The notes under the pieces are model-generated. The model was given only the letters and a program-made list of their open reading frames with translations, did not search any database and was not told the DNA's origin. Positions 8,942 through 18,521 of a stretch of 64,000 nt of DNA are shown piece after piece. Source of the DNA: Mesorhizobium huakuii (GTDB lineage Bacteria > Pseudomonadota > Alphaproteobacteria > Rhizobiales > Rhizobiaceae); NCBI RefSeq assembly GCF_014189455.1, contig NZ_CP050296.1, positions 6,196,001 through 6,260,000 of the forward strand. Reading direction: 5' to 3'. Position numbers and translations under genes: made by a program. Within the stretch, counting starts at the first letter, position 1, and each line of letters begins with the position of its first letter.

Positions 8942-9375
8942 TTACTTCACCGTCGCCTTCGCTTTGCTGATAAAAAATCCGTGGCCATTCATGGCGGTGC
9001 AGGTCAGTCCCTTGGTCGATGACTGGCAGAAGAAGGGCCCAGCGCTCCAGCTGTTGCCATAGGCGAGCCTTGTGACATCGCTGCAGCAAGGCTGTTCGCC
9101 GGGGTTCTTGATCAGCGTCGCCGGCCCGTTGGGGCCGAGGATGATGGTGATGTAGCTCGGCTCGACGCGCGAGCAGCTCAGTTCCGGGCCGCCATCCTGT
9201 GGCTCATAGGTGCTGGTGCCGCCTTTCGGCGTATAGATGCAGCCAATGTTGTCGGATGGTGTGTTGAACTCGATCTGGCCCTCGGCGCTGGCCGGGATGC
9301 TCTGTTCGGCTGCGTGCGCCAAAGGGAGGGTAGCCAGGCGAAGAGGACGAAAGCTGCGGTTGCGCGCGTGAGCAT
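8942..9375 (-). pseudogene. Secreted DUF6636-like protein, frameshifted in the signal peptide
   Basis: The mature part (FNTPSDNIGCIYTP, then YGNSWSAGPFFCQSSTKGLT, then NGHGFFISKAKA) resembles the DUF6636 family of small disulfide-rich secreted proteins of unknown role. In that frame there is no good start. A signal peptide (MLTRATAAFVLFAWLPSL) begins at ATG 9375 in the neighbouring frame, with AGGGAAG 7 bases upstream. The two join sensibly as LPSL-LAHAAEQ if one base is added near 9324-9332, inside CCCTTT. So the gene is one indel away from intact. A sequencing error is likely; a real mutation would abolish export. Confidence 0.7.
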
Positions 9376-9773
9376 GAGAAAGCTTCCCTGTTGGACAACC
9401 CTGGGTGTCGACAACGCCCCGGAAGGTTCAATCCCGAACGCGGGAATTGTCAAAGCAGACATCAAGGACGGCACGTTTTCGGGAATTTTGGTTAGCCCGC
9501 AATGAAAATCCCGGCCGGCTCGACCAACTAAAACGAGTCACAAAATCGTGTGCACACCTTCCCTTAGGGAAGCTGTAGGCGCCCTGCCAGCGATTTGGTA
9601 ACTGTCTGACATCGTTGCGTTAAATCGCCGTTTCGCCAACTTCCGCGCGACGCTTGGAAAGCCTGTTCTGTTGCCTTGCCGACACGGCCGGAACTTCAAT
9701 CTCGCTGACCCCCTACAAAAATTAATGGAAAATGATCAATTGGTGTTACCATCCGTAACAAAACAAAAAAGGT
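9376..9773. other. Gene-free intergenic region
   Basis: About 400 bases between two divergent genes with no supported coding sequence. It is AT-richer than its surroundings towards 9716-9770. It holds a perfect TGTTAC-5-GTAACA inverted repeat at 9744-9760 and presumably the promoters of both neighbours. Confidence 0.6.
9744..9760. promoter_or_regulatory. Possible operator (inverted repeat) upstream of the SbmA-like gene
   Basis: TGTTAC-CATCC-GTAACA, a perfect 6-bp inverted repeat with a 5-base spacer, 13 bases before the first possible start of the transporter gene. Its size suits a dimeric repressor site. No regulator gene is adjacent. Confidence 0.4.
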
Positions 9774-11771
9774 TTGGGCGGGATCGTGATTCGGATCGGC
9801 AGACGATCGCAGGAGTCAGTACCGGATAAACTACACGGCGGCGCCGCAGGGCCGTCGCATTTGACGCCGGTATCCTCGATGCGCAGTTTCTGGGGCCTTA
9901 TGCGGGCCTACTGGTTCTCCAACCGTTGGAAGGAGGCCTGGACGCTGACCATCGTCATCGCCCTGCTGACGGCGCTTTCCAGCAAGGCCGGCGTCTGGTT
10001 TGCCTTGGCATTGGGCGAGTTGGGCAATTCGATCGCCTTCTTCCACGATGCCGCCAACACCAGCCCGCTGCGGGCAATTCTGACCAATGCCGGCATATTG
10101 GTGGTGCTGGTCGTGCTCAAGGATGCCGGCTTCACCGGCGTGCGCGGTCTTGTCTCCGCAACCTTGCACCGTAAATGGCGTGGCTGGCTGAACAGCCAGT
10201 TCAACCAGGCTCTGCTCGACGGCAATCATACCCATTTCCATGCCCAGCATGGTTCGGCGGCCGGCGGTATCGTGGCTCCCGACAACATCGACCAACGCAT
10301 CCAGGAATCGATCAAGGACATGACCGGTGGGGCGATCGGTCTCGCCATGGGCGTTCTGGGTGTTGCGACCTCGCTCTATTTTATCGGCGAAAATCTGATC
10401 GGATCCTCGGTCGAGGTTAAGGGGCTGGAGTTCCTCGGCAGTTATGGCAGCGCGGTGCTGGCTTTCCTCGCCGTCGCCATTTACGTGCCGCTGAACACCT
10501 GGATCGCGGTCAAGCTTGGGCGCCTGCTCGAGCGGCTCAATATCCGCATGCAGCAGGCCGAGGGCAGCTACCGCAGTGAACTGACGACATTCCTGCGCCG
10601 CAGCTTCCACGTCGCCGCCTCGCATGGCGAGGACGTGCAAAAGTCGATGCACGACAGGCTCTACGTCGATATCGACAAAACCTGGGGCCGGCTCAATGTC
10701 GTCAACAACAGCTACACGTCGTTCGAGCTGATCTACAATTTCATCGGCGCCCGGATCGTCGCCTATGGTCCCGGTCTCGTGTCGTTCATCCACAATCGCC
10801 TGGACTACAAAGGCTACATAACCGGCTCTGAAATGGTCGCCCAGCTGATCAGCCAGTGCTCGTGGTTCATCCATGTGATGCCGGCCATTGCGACGCTGCG
10901 TGCCAACAGCCAGCGTGTCACCGAGCTGGCGAATGCGATCGAGAATGTTCAGCACCCGCAAGCGTTCTACAGCCAGACCGGCCGTTCCGACTTCCACTAT
11001 GCCAGCCAGAATCCGGTTTTCGGCCTGACCATCCAGAAGCTCGAACTGGCGCATCAGGGCGAGGACGCAACACCGTTCCTCAGCGCCGCCAATTTGCGCT
11101 TCCGGCGCGGCGAATGGACCTTCCTGAAGGGCGAATCCGGGTGCGGCAAGACTTCGCTGATCAAGGCGATCAACGGCCTCTGGCCCTACGGCCACGGCAC
11201 CATCGTCTTCCCTGACGGGGTGAAGAGTTTTTATGCTGCCCAGGACGTCAAGCTCCCGCAGGTGTCGCTGAAACAGTTGGTCTGCCTGCCGGGCTCCGAA
11301 CATGACCATGGCGACGCCCAGGTCGCGTCCGCGCTGCACAAGGCTGGGCTCGGCGACTTCATCGAACAAATGGCCAATGAGAGCCGCGAGGGCAAAAGCT
11401 GGGATCAGGTTTTGTCGGGCGGCCAGAAGCAGAAGCTGGTGGTGGCCCGCATCATCCTGCAGCAGCCGGGACTGCTGTTCCTCGACGAGGCGACCGGCGC
11501 CCTCGACCCGGAGGGCAAGATTGCCTTCCACCAGGCGATCAAGGACAACTGCCCCGATGTCACGGTGATCAGCGTCATGCACGAAGCGGTGGCGCCGAGA
11601 TCGGCTGCCGGCACCGAGTTCTACCACTCGATCGTCCTGATCGCCGACGGCGTCGCCACCAAGAAACCGCTGACTCCGACCCTGCCCGTCGAGCTCACCA
11701 CGATCCTGGCGCAGCCACGGCCAGTAGAGGACAAATGGCTGCGTTTCTCGCGTCGGCTGAAGCAGAAATAA
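9774..11771 (+). CDS. SbmA/BacA-like ABC exporter with fused ATPase domain
   Basis: A 665-residue protein with an N-terminal membrane domain of the SbmA/BacA type (helices over about residues 45-340, with DAGFTGVRGLVSATLHRKWR and NPDQRI-like APDNIDQRIQ) fused to a C-terminal ATPase. Walker A is GESGCGKTS, the signature is LSGGQKQ and Walker B is LLFLDEATGALD. The layout matches the YddA/Rv1819c/BclA group, which moves peptides, vitamin B12 or bleomycin-like compounds. In rhizobia such proteins protect against plant NCR peptides, so a symbiotic role is possible but inferred. The start is uncertain: TTG 9774, GTG 9786 (GGCGGG upstream) and ATG 9879 are all in frame. Confidence 0.85.
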   Translation: MGGIVIRIGRRSQESVPDKLHGGAAGPSHLTPVSSMRSFWGLMRAYWFSNRWKEAWTLTIVIALLTALSSKAGVWFALALGELGNSIAFFHDAANTSPLRAILTNAGILVVLVVLKDAGFTGVRGLVSATLHRKWRGWLNSQFNQALLDGNHTHFHAQHGSAAGGIVAPDNIDQRIQESIKDMTGGAIGLAMGVLGVATSLYFIGENLIGSSVEVKGLEFLGSYGSAVLAFLAVAIYVPLNTWIAVKLGRLLERLNIRMQQAEGSYRSELTTFLRRSFHVAASHGEDVQKSMHDRLYVDIDKTWGRLNVVNNSYTSFELIYNFIGARIVAYGPGLVSFIHNRLDYKGYITGSEMVAQLISQCSWFIHVMPAIATLRANSQRVTELANAIENVQHPQAFYSQTGRSDFHYASQNPVFGLTIQKLELAHQGEDATPFLSAANLRFRRGEWTFLKGESGCGKTSLIKAINGLWPYGHGTIVFPDGVKSFYAAQDVKLPQVSLKQLVCLPGSEHDHGDAQVASALHKAGLGDFIEQMANESREGKSWDQVLSGGQKQKLVVARIILQQPGLLFLDEATGALDPEGKIAFHQAIKDNCPDVTVISVMHEAVAPRSAAGTEFYHSIVLIADGVATKKPLTPTLPVELTTILAQPRPVEDKWLRFSRRLKQK

Positions 11772-11982
11772 CCGTGATTTCACCGCGACTTGCCGCATCT
11801 GGCGGCAGTCGGCGATCACAGTATCGCGATCGGAGCCGTCAGGCGCCGTTTTCCTCACTCACCACGATTGACTCGGCAAGACGCACTCCTATGTTGCGCC
11901 GGCTTGCTGATAGTCAAACGCGAACCCGCAAGCGGAAAGGTCACCGCGCCATGCCTGGCGACAGTATTAGTCGAACGCAACC

Positions 11983-12030
11983 GCCGTCCGCCTAGACGTG
12001 ACCTGAATGGTTCATGTCCTGCCGGACGGC
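11983..12030 (+). promoter_or_regulatory. Structured leader hairpin before mgtE
   Basis: An 8-bp perfect outer stem GCCGTCCG (11983-11990) / CGGACGGC (12023-12030) encloses a second stem, GACGTGACC (11995-12003) / GGTTCATGTC (12009-12018), with one bulge and one G-U pair and a TGAAT loop. The outer stem ends directly at the AAGGAG ribosome site (12031-12036). No known riboswitch class is recognised. Control of mgtE translation, possibly by magnesium, is inferred. Confidence 0.5.
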
Positions 12031-12042
12031 AAGGAGTGAGCC

Positions 12043-13407
12043 ATGAACGATTTTTCTCCCGTAGCGGACGACGAGGCCGTCGCCATCGCCCGCATCCTTG
12101 CAAACGACCATGTCGCCGACGTGGTCGAGGCGCTCAACCGTGAACCGCGCGAAACCGCGACAGATCTGCTTTGCGCCGTGCCTTTCGAGCGGCTGGTCGA
12201 GATTTTCGATCAGCCTGAACTCGAAGGCGCGCCGGAACTCGCCGAGGCCCTGCCCCGCCCCAAGGCAAGCAAGCTGCTCACCGCCATGTCGGTCGACCGT
12301 GCGGCCGACATCCTGCGCGAGCTCGACGAGCCGGCACGCTCCGAACTGCTCGGGGCGCTGGCGCCGCCACTGCGCGCGACCCTGCTGTCGATCCTGGGCT
12401 ATCCCGAAGGCAGCGCCGCATCGATCATGACGACGGAGTTCGTCAGCGTTCCCTCGGACTGGACCATCGGGCGCACGCTCGATTACATCCGCAAGGTCGA
12501 GCGGACGCGCGAAACCGTCTACGCGATCTATATTGTCGATCCGCAAACGCACCTGCTGGTGCGCTCTACCGGCCTGCGCCGGCTCATCACCGGTGAGCCG
12601 GACGACCCGATCCTGTCGGTAGCGCCGGACCGCACCCCGGTCACGGTCACCCCGCTGACCGATCGTGAAACCTTGGCGCAGACGATCTCCAAATACGATC
12701 TGCTCGCTGTCCCGGTCGTCGACCACGGCAAGATCCTCGGCATCGTCACCATCGACGACATCATCGATACGATGATCGAGGAGACGACGGAGGACGTGCA
12801 CCGCTTCGGCGGCATGGAGGCGCTCGACGAGCCCTATATGAAGATGAGCTTCCTCTCCATGATCAAGAAACGCGGCGGCTGGCTGTGCGCGCTGTTCATC
12901 AGCGAAATGCTGACCGCCAACGCCATGCAGAGCTACGAGGGTGAGCTGGAGAAGGCGATCGTGCTCACGCTGTTCATCCCGTTGATCATGAGTTCCGGCG
13001 GCAATTCCGGCTCGCAGGCGACCTCGCTGGTCATCCGGGCGCTGGCGCTGCGCGAGATAGGTCTTCGTGACTGGTGGCGGGTGGCGTTGCGCGAACTGCC
13101 CACCGGTCTCGTGCTGGGCGCCATGCTTGGCGTGGTCGGCATCTGCCGTATCGCGCTCTGGCAATATATGGGCTTCTACGACTATGGGCCGCATTGGCCG
13201 CTGATCGCCACGACGGTCGGTGCCGCACTGGTCGGCATCGTCACTTTTGGTTCCCTGTCGGGATCGATGCTGCCCTTTGCTCTGAAACGGATCGGCTTCG
13301 ACCCTGCCAGTGCATCGGCGCCGTTCGTCGCCACGCTGGTCGATGTCACCGGGCTGGTGATCTACTTCTCGGTGGCGCTGGTCATCCTGCGCGGCACGCT
13401 GTTGTAG
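12043..13407 (+). CDS. mgtE: Magnesium transporter MgtE
   Basis: A 454-residue Mg2+ channel of standard length. In order: the MgtE N-domain of helical repeats (about residues 1-130), two CBS domains (about 135-260, with SIMTTEFVSVP and GIVTIDDIIDTMIEE), and five membrane helices (285-454). The pore signatures SSGGNSGSQATSLVIRALAL and PFVATLVDVTGLVIYF are both present. The cytosolic domains sense Mg2+ and gate the channel in studied homologues. ATG 12043 has AAGGAG 6 bases before it. The ribosome site directly follows the long leader hairpin at 11983-12030, which may control its use. Confidence 0.96.
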   Translation: MNDFSPVADDEAVAIARILANDHVADVVEALNREPRETATDLLCAVPFERLVEIFDQPELEGAPELAEALPRPKASKLLTAMSVDRAADILRELDEPARSELLGALAPPLRATLLSILGYPEGSAASIMTTEFVSVPSDWTIGRTLDYIRKVERTRETVYAIYIVDPQTHLLVRSTGLRRLITGEPDDPILSVAPDRTPVTVTPLTDRETLAQTISKYDLLAVPVVDHGKILGIVTIDDIIDTMIEETTEDVHRFGGMEALDEPYMKMSFLSMIKKRGGWLCALFISEMLTANAMQSYEGELEKAIVLTLFIPLIMSSGGNSGSQATSLVIRALALREIGLRDWWRVALRELPTGLVLGAMLGVVGICRIALWQYMGFYDYGPHWPLIATTVGAALVGIVTFGSLSGSMLPFALKRIGFDPASASAPFVATLVDVTGLVIYFSVALVILRGTLL

Positions 13408-13469
13408 CGCATCACTGTCTCCGCCGCTGGCCATGGCCGGCGGCGGGGTTCCGTCCTTCGTGGAATTGC

Positions 13470-14634
13470 CTAGGCCTGCCTGCCATAGATGGCATCGCGC
13501 AGTGCATCGGGAAACGTGCCCGTCATGCCGGCGATTGCCGTGTTGGTCAGCGCCACCACCGTCAGGTCCAACGCCGGATCCACGAACCAGGAATGACCGT
13601 AGACGCCGCCCCAGCGCCAGGTGCCGACGGTCTGCGGCGTCGATGCGGCGAGCGGGTCGCGCAGGACGCTGAAGCCGAGACCCCAGCCCCAGCCGGGCAT
13701 GGTGGTTTCGAGGCCCGGTATCGCATCCCTGGTCATCACCGCTGCCGTTTCGGTGCGGATGACTGGCCCGCCGCCCGAACGCAGTGCCTCGAGCAGCTTG
13801 AGGACATCGCCGGCGGTGCCGTTCATGCCGGTACCGCCCGAGGCGAAGGAAGCGGGATCGAAGACACGGCCGGGCGAGTATGAGATGAAACCGTCGCCGA
13901 AGGGCACGCGGTGATGTTCTCCCATCACGATGGCCTTGCCGGGCCCATCGGCGTATGGCGTTACCAGCCGGGATCGATCGCGCACGGCAAAGGCCGCATC
14001 ATGCATGCCGAGCGGCTGTACGACCAGGCGATCGACCAATTCCGGCAAGGAGGCGCCCGTGGCTCTCGCCATCGCCTCGCCCAGCACATCCATCGCCACC
14101 GAATAGCCCCAGCCCGTTCCCGGCACACAGGACAGCGGCACTGAGGCGATGCGGCGGGAGATTCTCGGCCATGGAGAGGCCGGGCTGGTCAAGGCCGTCG
14201 GAGACATCGGCGCGATGATAGGGCCCGTCCGCCGCCTGACGAAAACCGTAGTCCAGCCCAGCGGTGTGCGTCAGCAACTGTCGGATGGTGATGACCGGCT
14301 CGCTGCCATCGCTGAGCTTCGGCCGGAATTCCGGGATGAATGTTACCAAGGGATCATCGAGGCCGATATCGCCTGCTTCGACAAGGGCAAGTGCTGCAGT
14401 CGCGACGACGGGTTTGGTCACCGACGCAAGCCGGAAGATCGCGTCCGGCGTCATCGGTTTCTTCGCTTCGCGGTCGGCCAGGCCGGCGGCGCGGCTGTAG
14501 AGGATTTCCCCGCGCCGGGCGACAAGGATCACGGCGCCGACGATGCGCCCCTCTTCGACGGCCCTGTCGATGACCTGATCGACACGTCCGCCGAAGGCGT
14601 GATCAAGCGGTGTGGAACTGGCTGTCACGGACAT
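13470..14634 (-). pseudogene. Serine hydrolase, beta-lactamase (class C/esterase) family, frameshifted
   Basis: Two adjacent frames together give one protein of about 387 residues. The first part (start 14634) has the catalytic SVTK in FRLASVTKPVVATAALAL and the motif QLLTHTAGLDYGF. The second part has the tyrosine motif GTGWGYSVAMDVLG and GGVYGHSWFVDPALD near the C-terminus. Removing one C in CTCCCG (plus-strand 14156-14158) joins them as AENLRRIASVPL. The family covers penicillin-binding esterases and D-aminopeptidases; the substrate is unknown. The break is a single indel in a short G run and could be a sequencing error. Confidence 0.75.
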
Positions 14635-14676
14635 TGATTGCCCCCTGGCAGCAAGCGCTGGCGGCTTGCAAAAGAG

Positions 14677-16065
14677 TCAGACGCGCTGGCCGTCCTTCAC
14701 GCGGTAGGTCGGCTTGTACATGGTGACGAGTTCTTCCGCCGCGGTCGGGTGCACGGCCATTGTGCGGTCGAAATCATCCTTGGTCAGGCCGGCCTTCAGC
14801 GGAATGCCCAGCAGCTGCGCCATCTCGCCGGCATCCGGCCCCAATATGTGGGCGCCGAGCACTTTACGGGAAGCGCCATCGACCACCAGCTTGATCAGCA
14901 TTTTCTCGTCGCGGCCCGACAGCGTATGCCGCATCGGCCGGAAGCTGGCGCGGTAGATCTCGATATCGGCGAAACGCTTCACGGCGTCATCTTCCGACAG
15001 GCCAACCGTGCCGATTTCCGGTTGTGAGAAGACCGCGGTCGCGATCGTCTCGTGATCGGGCGCGGTCGGGTTGCCCTTGAATGCCGTCTCGACGAAGCAC
15101 ATCGCTTCGTGGATCGCCACCGGCGTCAGCTGCACGCGGTTGGTGACGTCGCCGATCGCCCAGATGTTGTCGATGTTGGTGCGGGAATAGTCGTCGACCT
15201 TGACCGCGCCGGCCTGAGTCATCTCGATGCCGATGCCTTCCAGGCCCATATTCTCGGTGTTGGGAATACGCCCGATGGCCAGCATGACCTGGTCAACCGT
15301 CAGCGTTTGGCCGCTGGTGAGAACGGCGTCGAGCCGGCCGTCCGGCCGCTTGCGCACCTCTTCGCTCACCGCATGGCAGAGTATCTTGATCCCCTTCTTT
15401 TCCATGGTCTCGTGCAGCGTGCGGCGCAGATCCATGTCGAAACGGCTGAGGATCTCCTTGCCGCGATAGACCAGCGTGGTGTCGACGCCGAGACCGTGGA
15501 AGATGTTGGCGAACTCGACCGCGATATAGCCGCCGCCCTCGATCATGATCGCCTTGGGCAGCTCCTTGAGGTCGAACGCCTCGTTGGAGAAGATGCAGTG
15601 TTCGTGGCCGGGCAGTGCCGGATGCGCCGCCGGACGGCCGCCGGTGGCGATCAGGATCTGGTCGGCGGTGACGGTGCGGTCTTCGCCCAGAAGATGGATC
15701 ACATGCGGGTCGACGATCAGCGCCCGGGTGTGGAAGGTCTCGCCGCCGGCACCCTCGACATTCTTCTTGTAGATCGCCTCCAGCCGGCTGATCTCGCGAT
15801 CCTTGTTGGCGACCAGCGTGCGCCAGTCGAAACTGGCTTCCGGCACCGTCCAGCCATAGCCCGCCGCGTCGGCAAAATGCTCCGGGAATTGCGAGGCGTA
15901 GACATAGAGCTTCTTCGGCACGCAGCCGCGGATGACGCAGGTGCCGCCAAAACGGTATTCCTCGGCGATGCCGACACGCTTGCCGAGTGCCGCGGCGACG
16001 CGCGCCGCCCTCACCCCGCCCGAGCCGCCGCCGATGACGAAGAGATCGTAGTCGTAAGCGGTCAT
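14677..16065 (-). CDS. gor: Glutathione-disulfide reductase
   Basis: A 462-residue flavoprotein disulfide reductase. The FAD motif is VIGGGSGGVRAARVAA, the redox-active disulfide is in GGTCVIRGCVPKK, and the second nucleotide-binding site is IEGGGYIAVEFANIFHGLG. The third FAD motif is NIWAIGDVT, and the C-terminal catalytic histidine lies in AVHPTAAEELVTM. These are the features of glutathione reductase, which reduces GSSG with NADPH in the cytosol. A conserved Asn of GGTCVNRGC is Ile here, a small variation. It stands alone between the broken hydrolase gene and the DUF2059 gene, separated from the latter by a terminator. Confidence 0.94.
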   Translation of the reverse strand: MTAYDYDLFVIGGGSGGVRAARVAAALGKRVGIAEEYRFGGTCVIRGCVPKKLYVYASQFPEHFADAAGYGWTVPEASFDWRTLVANKDREISRLEAIYKKNVEGAGGETFHTRALIVDPHVIHLLGEDRTVTADQILIATGGRPAAHPALPGHEHCIFSNEAFDLKELPKAIMIEGGGYIAVEFANIFHGLGVDTTLVYRGKEILSRFDMDLRRTLHETMEKKGIKILCHAVSEEVRKRPDGRLDAVLTSGQTLTVDQVMLAIGRIPNTENMGLEGIGIEMTQAGAVKVDDYSRTNIDNIWAIGDVTNRVQLTPVAIHEAMCFVETAFKGNPTAPDHETIATAVFSQPEIGTVGLSEDDAVKRFADIEIYRASFRPMRHTLSGRDEKMLIKLVVDGASRKVLGAHILGPDAGEMAQLLGIPLKAGLTKDDFDRTMAVHPTAAEELVTMYKPTYRVKDGQRV

Positions 16066-16123
16066 GAGGGGACTCCTGCGGAGGGAAAGTTCAAGCCAGA
16101 GGTAGGATGCGAAGCGCCAAAGA

Positions 16124-16147
16124 AAAGCCCGGACAAAGCCGGGCTTT
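16124..16147 (-). terminator. Rho-independent terminator of the rpiA-DUF2059 operon
   Basis: A 9-bp perfect stem, AAAGCCCGG / CCGGGCTTT, with a six-base loop, followed on the minus strand by TTCTTT. It lies 39 bases after the stop of the DUF2059 gene. Confidence 0.88.
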
Positions 16148-16185
16148 CTGGTCCAGAGGCAGCTACGCCGCCTCGAAAAATGAAA

Positions 16186-16812
16186 TCAGTTCTGCGTGCC
16201 GTCGGCAGGCGCCGAACCGTCGGCAGGCGCGGCGCCATCCGCCGGAGCCGCATTGTCGGCCGGAGCGGCACCATCAGCGGGCGCTGGCGCGGGCGCAGCC
16301 GGTGCCGCGGCCTTGGCAGCCGCTGCCAGCGTTTCGCCGACCTGCTGGGCGAGATCGCGGGCGACGCCGTTCTGCCAGATGTCGGCTGCCTTGACCAAAT
16401 CACGTGTCACGGTCGGCCCGCTGTCGAGCAGCTTCTTGCCGGCGTCGGAGCTGTAGAAGGCCGCGATGTCGTTGAGGTCCTTTTCGGAAAACACCTTCGC
16501 ATAGGCAAGAGCCGCTTCCTTCTCGAGATCGGCGCGGCGCGCGGCCAATGCCATCGCCTTCTCGCTGATCGTCTTGCCGATCAGTTCCTGCATGTCCGGG
16601 TTCTTCTGGATCAGCTGTGATTCGAGCGCTGCGGCCGCCTGCGGCAGGATGTTGTCGAACGGGTCGGTCGCATGGATCGCCGCGACCGCCGCCCGGGCGG
16701 CCTTTAAGTGCGATTCGGTGACGTCCTGCGAAAACGCAGGCGACGACAAGGCGAAAACGGCCGAAGCCGCCAGAACGACGCAAAGGCCGCGAACCCGGTT
16801 ATGCAACATCAT
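16186..16812 (-). CDS. DUF2059 domain-containing exported protein
   Basis: A 208-residue protein with a signal peptide ([20 protein letters not shown], cleavage near AFSQ). The core contains [18 protein letters not shown] and [20 protein letters not shown], the DUF2059 pattern. The last 45 residues are a low-complexity tail of tandem APADG/APADN units. I chose ATG at 16812, with AGGGAG 11 bases upstream; longer open frames run into rpiA. The start overlaps the end of rpiA by 14 bases, so the two are likely one operon that ends in the terminator at 16124-16147. Function is unknown; the protein should be periplasmic or outer-membrane associated. Confidence 0.85.
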   Translation of the reverse strand: MMLHNRVRGLCVVLAASAVFALSSPAFSQDVTESHLKAARAAVAAIHATDPFDNILPQAAAALESQLIQKNPDMQELIGKTISEKAMALAARRADLEKEAALAYAKVFSEKDLNDIAAFYSSDAGKKLLDSGPTVTRDLVKAADIWQNGVARDLAQQVGETLAAAAKAAAPAAPAPAPADGAAPADNAAPADGAAPADGSAPADGTQN

Positions 16813-17529
16813 GATCGGTAGAACTCCCTGGTTTTCGGGCGGCATGGACGGTTTGGATACCGTCGCCGCCGGCGATGATGGCCGCTGACGCCAGCCCGAT
16901 GAAAAGACCATGCTCGACCACGCCCGGAATGGCGTGGAGAGCATTCGAAAGCGCTCTTGTATCCGGAATGCGGCCAAAAGATGCATCGAGGATAAAATGG
17001 CCGCCGTCTGTAACAAAAGCCTGGCCTCCCGTCATCCTCAATGTAATCGGACCGGAAAGGCCGAGATTTGCGGCCGCCGCGCCACCGCGATCTCGGTGGC
17101 GCGCAGGCCGAACTGGTTGACTTCGATCGGCAGCGGAAATCGGCCAAGCGTCTCGACCATCTTCGACCGGTCGGCGATGACGATCATGCGCTGCGAGGCC
17201 GCGGCCACGATCTTCTCGCGCAGCAGCGCGCCGCCGCCGCCCTTGATCAGGGTCAGTTCCGGGTCGACCTCATCGGCGCCGTCGACTGTAAGATCGAGCT
17301 CGGGCGTTTCCTCCAATGTCGACAGCGGCACGCCAAGCTCACGGCAAAGTGCCGCGGTGCGCTCCGACGTCGGCACACCGATGACGGTCATGCCGGTGGC
17401 GACCTTTTCGGCAAGCAGCCGCACGAATTCTTCCGCCGTGGTGCCGGTGCCGATGCCGAGCCGCATGCCATCGGTGACATGGGCAAGGGCGGCCCGCGCG
17501 GCCTCGACCTTCAACTGTCTTGCGTCCAT
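16799..17529 (-). pseudogene. rpiA: Ribose-5-phosphate isomerase A, frameshifted as read
   Basis: RpiA interconverts ribose-5-phosphate and ribulose-5-phosphate in the pentose phosphate pathway. The N-terminal frame has [38 protein letters not shown] and [12 protein letters not shown], all RpiA hallmarks. It runs to a false stop shortly after ATEIAVAR. The next frame supplies [13 protein letters not shown] and then [20 protein letters not shown] to a normal C-terminus. Adding one base in the GC-rich stretch at 17071-17084 restores a full protein. RpiA is normally needed for growth unless RpiB is present, so a sequencing error is more likely than real loss. ATG 17529 is taken as the start; the ribosome site is weak. 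Confidence 0.85.
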
Positions 17530-17641
17530 GCCGCTTGCTGCCCCGGGAACCTTATGCATGTCGCCCAAAAGTGACCTCGGTGTTGGGGAAACGACATGCA
17601 TGAAACTGAGTGTTTCGGGCTCCTAGCATTTTTGCCGGTCG

Positions 17642-17658
17642 GGTCAAAGCCTTTGACC
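17642..17658. promoter_or_regulatory. Perfect palindrome upstream of gph
   Basis: GGTCAAAG-C-CTTTGACC, an exact 8-bp inverted repeat with one central base, followed by a further half copy GGTCAAAG at 17661-17668. It lies between the divergent rpiA and gph genes and could bind a dimeric regulator. Confidence 0.4.
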
Positions 17659-17756
17659 GTGGTCAAAGCCCTTGGGCGCCTGTCCACCGCTCTGCTTGCC
17701 TTGACGCGCCGCAGCCGCTATCGCCTGCCGATGCATAAATCTGCGCAGGATGGATC

Positions 17757-18440
17757 ATGAGTCGCCCGATCATCGTGTTCGACCTCGACGGAACGCTGGT
17801 TGATACCGCGCCGGACCTGCTCGACAGCCTCAACCACAGCCTGGCCGCCAGCGAACTCACGGCTGTCGACGAGGCGGGCTTCAGGCGCTTCGTCGGCCAT
17901 GGCGGGCGCGTGATGATAGAGCGGGCGCACGCCGCCCAGCAGCGCTCGCTCGATGTCGCCGAGCACGACCGGCTGCTCAAACTGTTCCTGGATCATTACA
18001 CCGACAACATCCCCGGCAAATCCCGCCCCTACCCCGGTGTCATCGAAGCGATCGCACGCTTCGAGAAGGCGGGCTATCTCCTGGCAATCTGCACCAACAA
18101 ATACGAGGCCAACTCGCTGGCCCTGATCGAGGCGCTCGGCCTGACCAGGCATTTCGCGGCGATCGCCGGCCAGGACACGTTCGCCTTCCGCAAGCCCGAC
18201 CCGCGTCACCTGACCGAGACCATCAAGCTGGCCGGCGGCGATCCGCACCGCGCTCTGATGGTCGGCGATTCGCAAACCGACATCGACACCGCCAAGGCCG
18301 CCGGCATTCCGGTGGTGGCCGTCGATTTCGGCTACACCGACCGGCACGTGCGCGAGTTCGAGCCCTCGGCGGTGATCTCGCATTTCGACGCGCTGACCGT
18401 GGATCTGGCGGAGCGCCTGATCAGCGCCGCAGGGCACTAA
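17757..18440 (+). CDS. gph: Phosphoglycolate phosphatase, HAD family
   Basis: A 227-residue haloacid-dehalogenase hydrolase. Motif I is VFDLDGTLVDTAPDLLDSLN with the nucleophile Asp, motif II is ICTNK, motif III is the lysine in FRKPDPRH, and motif IV is MVGDSQTDIDTAKAAG. The cap insert after motif I and the length fit Gph, which removes phosphate from 2-phosphoglycolate made during DNA repair or photorespiration-like reactions. It is divergent from rpiA; both belong to sugar-phosphate metabolism, a common pairing in rhizobia. ATG 17757 is preceded by AGGATGGATC. Confidence 0.9.
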   Translation: MSRPIIVFDLDGTLVDTAPDLLDSLNHSLAASELTAVDEAGFRRFVGHGGRVMIERAHAAQQRSLDVAEHDRLLKLFLDHYTDNIPGKSRPYPGVIEAIARFEKAGYLLAICTNKYEANSLALIEALGLTRHFAAIAGQDTFAFRKPDPRHLTETIKLAGGDPHRALMVGDSQTDIDTAKAAGIPVVAVDFGYTDRHVREFEPSAVISHFDALTVDLAERLISAAGH

Positions 18441-18521
18441 ACGGAAAGCGACGAGAAATTCCGTCGGGACGGCCCCGAAATGGCGCAGAATCCGATCTCT
18501 ACAAGAACGCCAGACAGCGCC

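Noticed and set aside
9831..11858. A 675-codon open frame on the minus strand
   Set aside because: It lies over the SbmA-like transporter, whose Walker motifs are unmistakable. No ribosome site or domain is seen in the antisense frame.
11992..13434. A 480-codon open frame on the minus strand over mgtE
   Set aside because: Antisense shadow of a complete MgtE with all family signatures.
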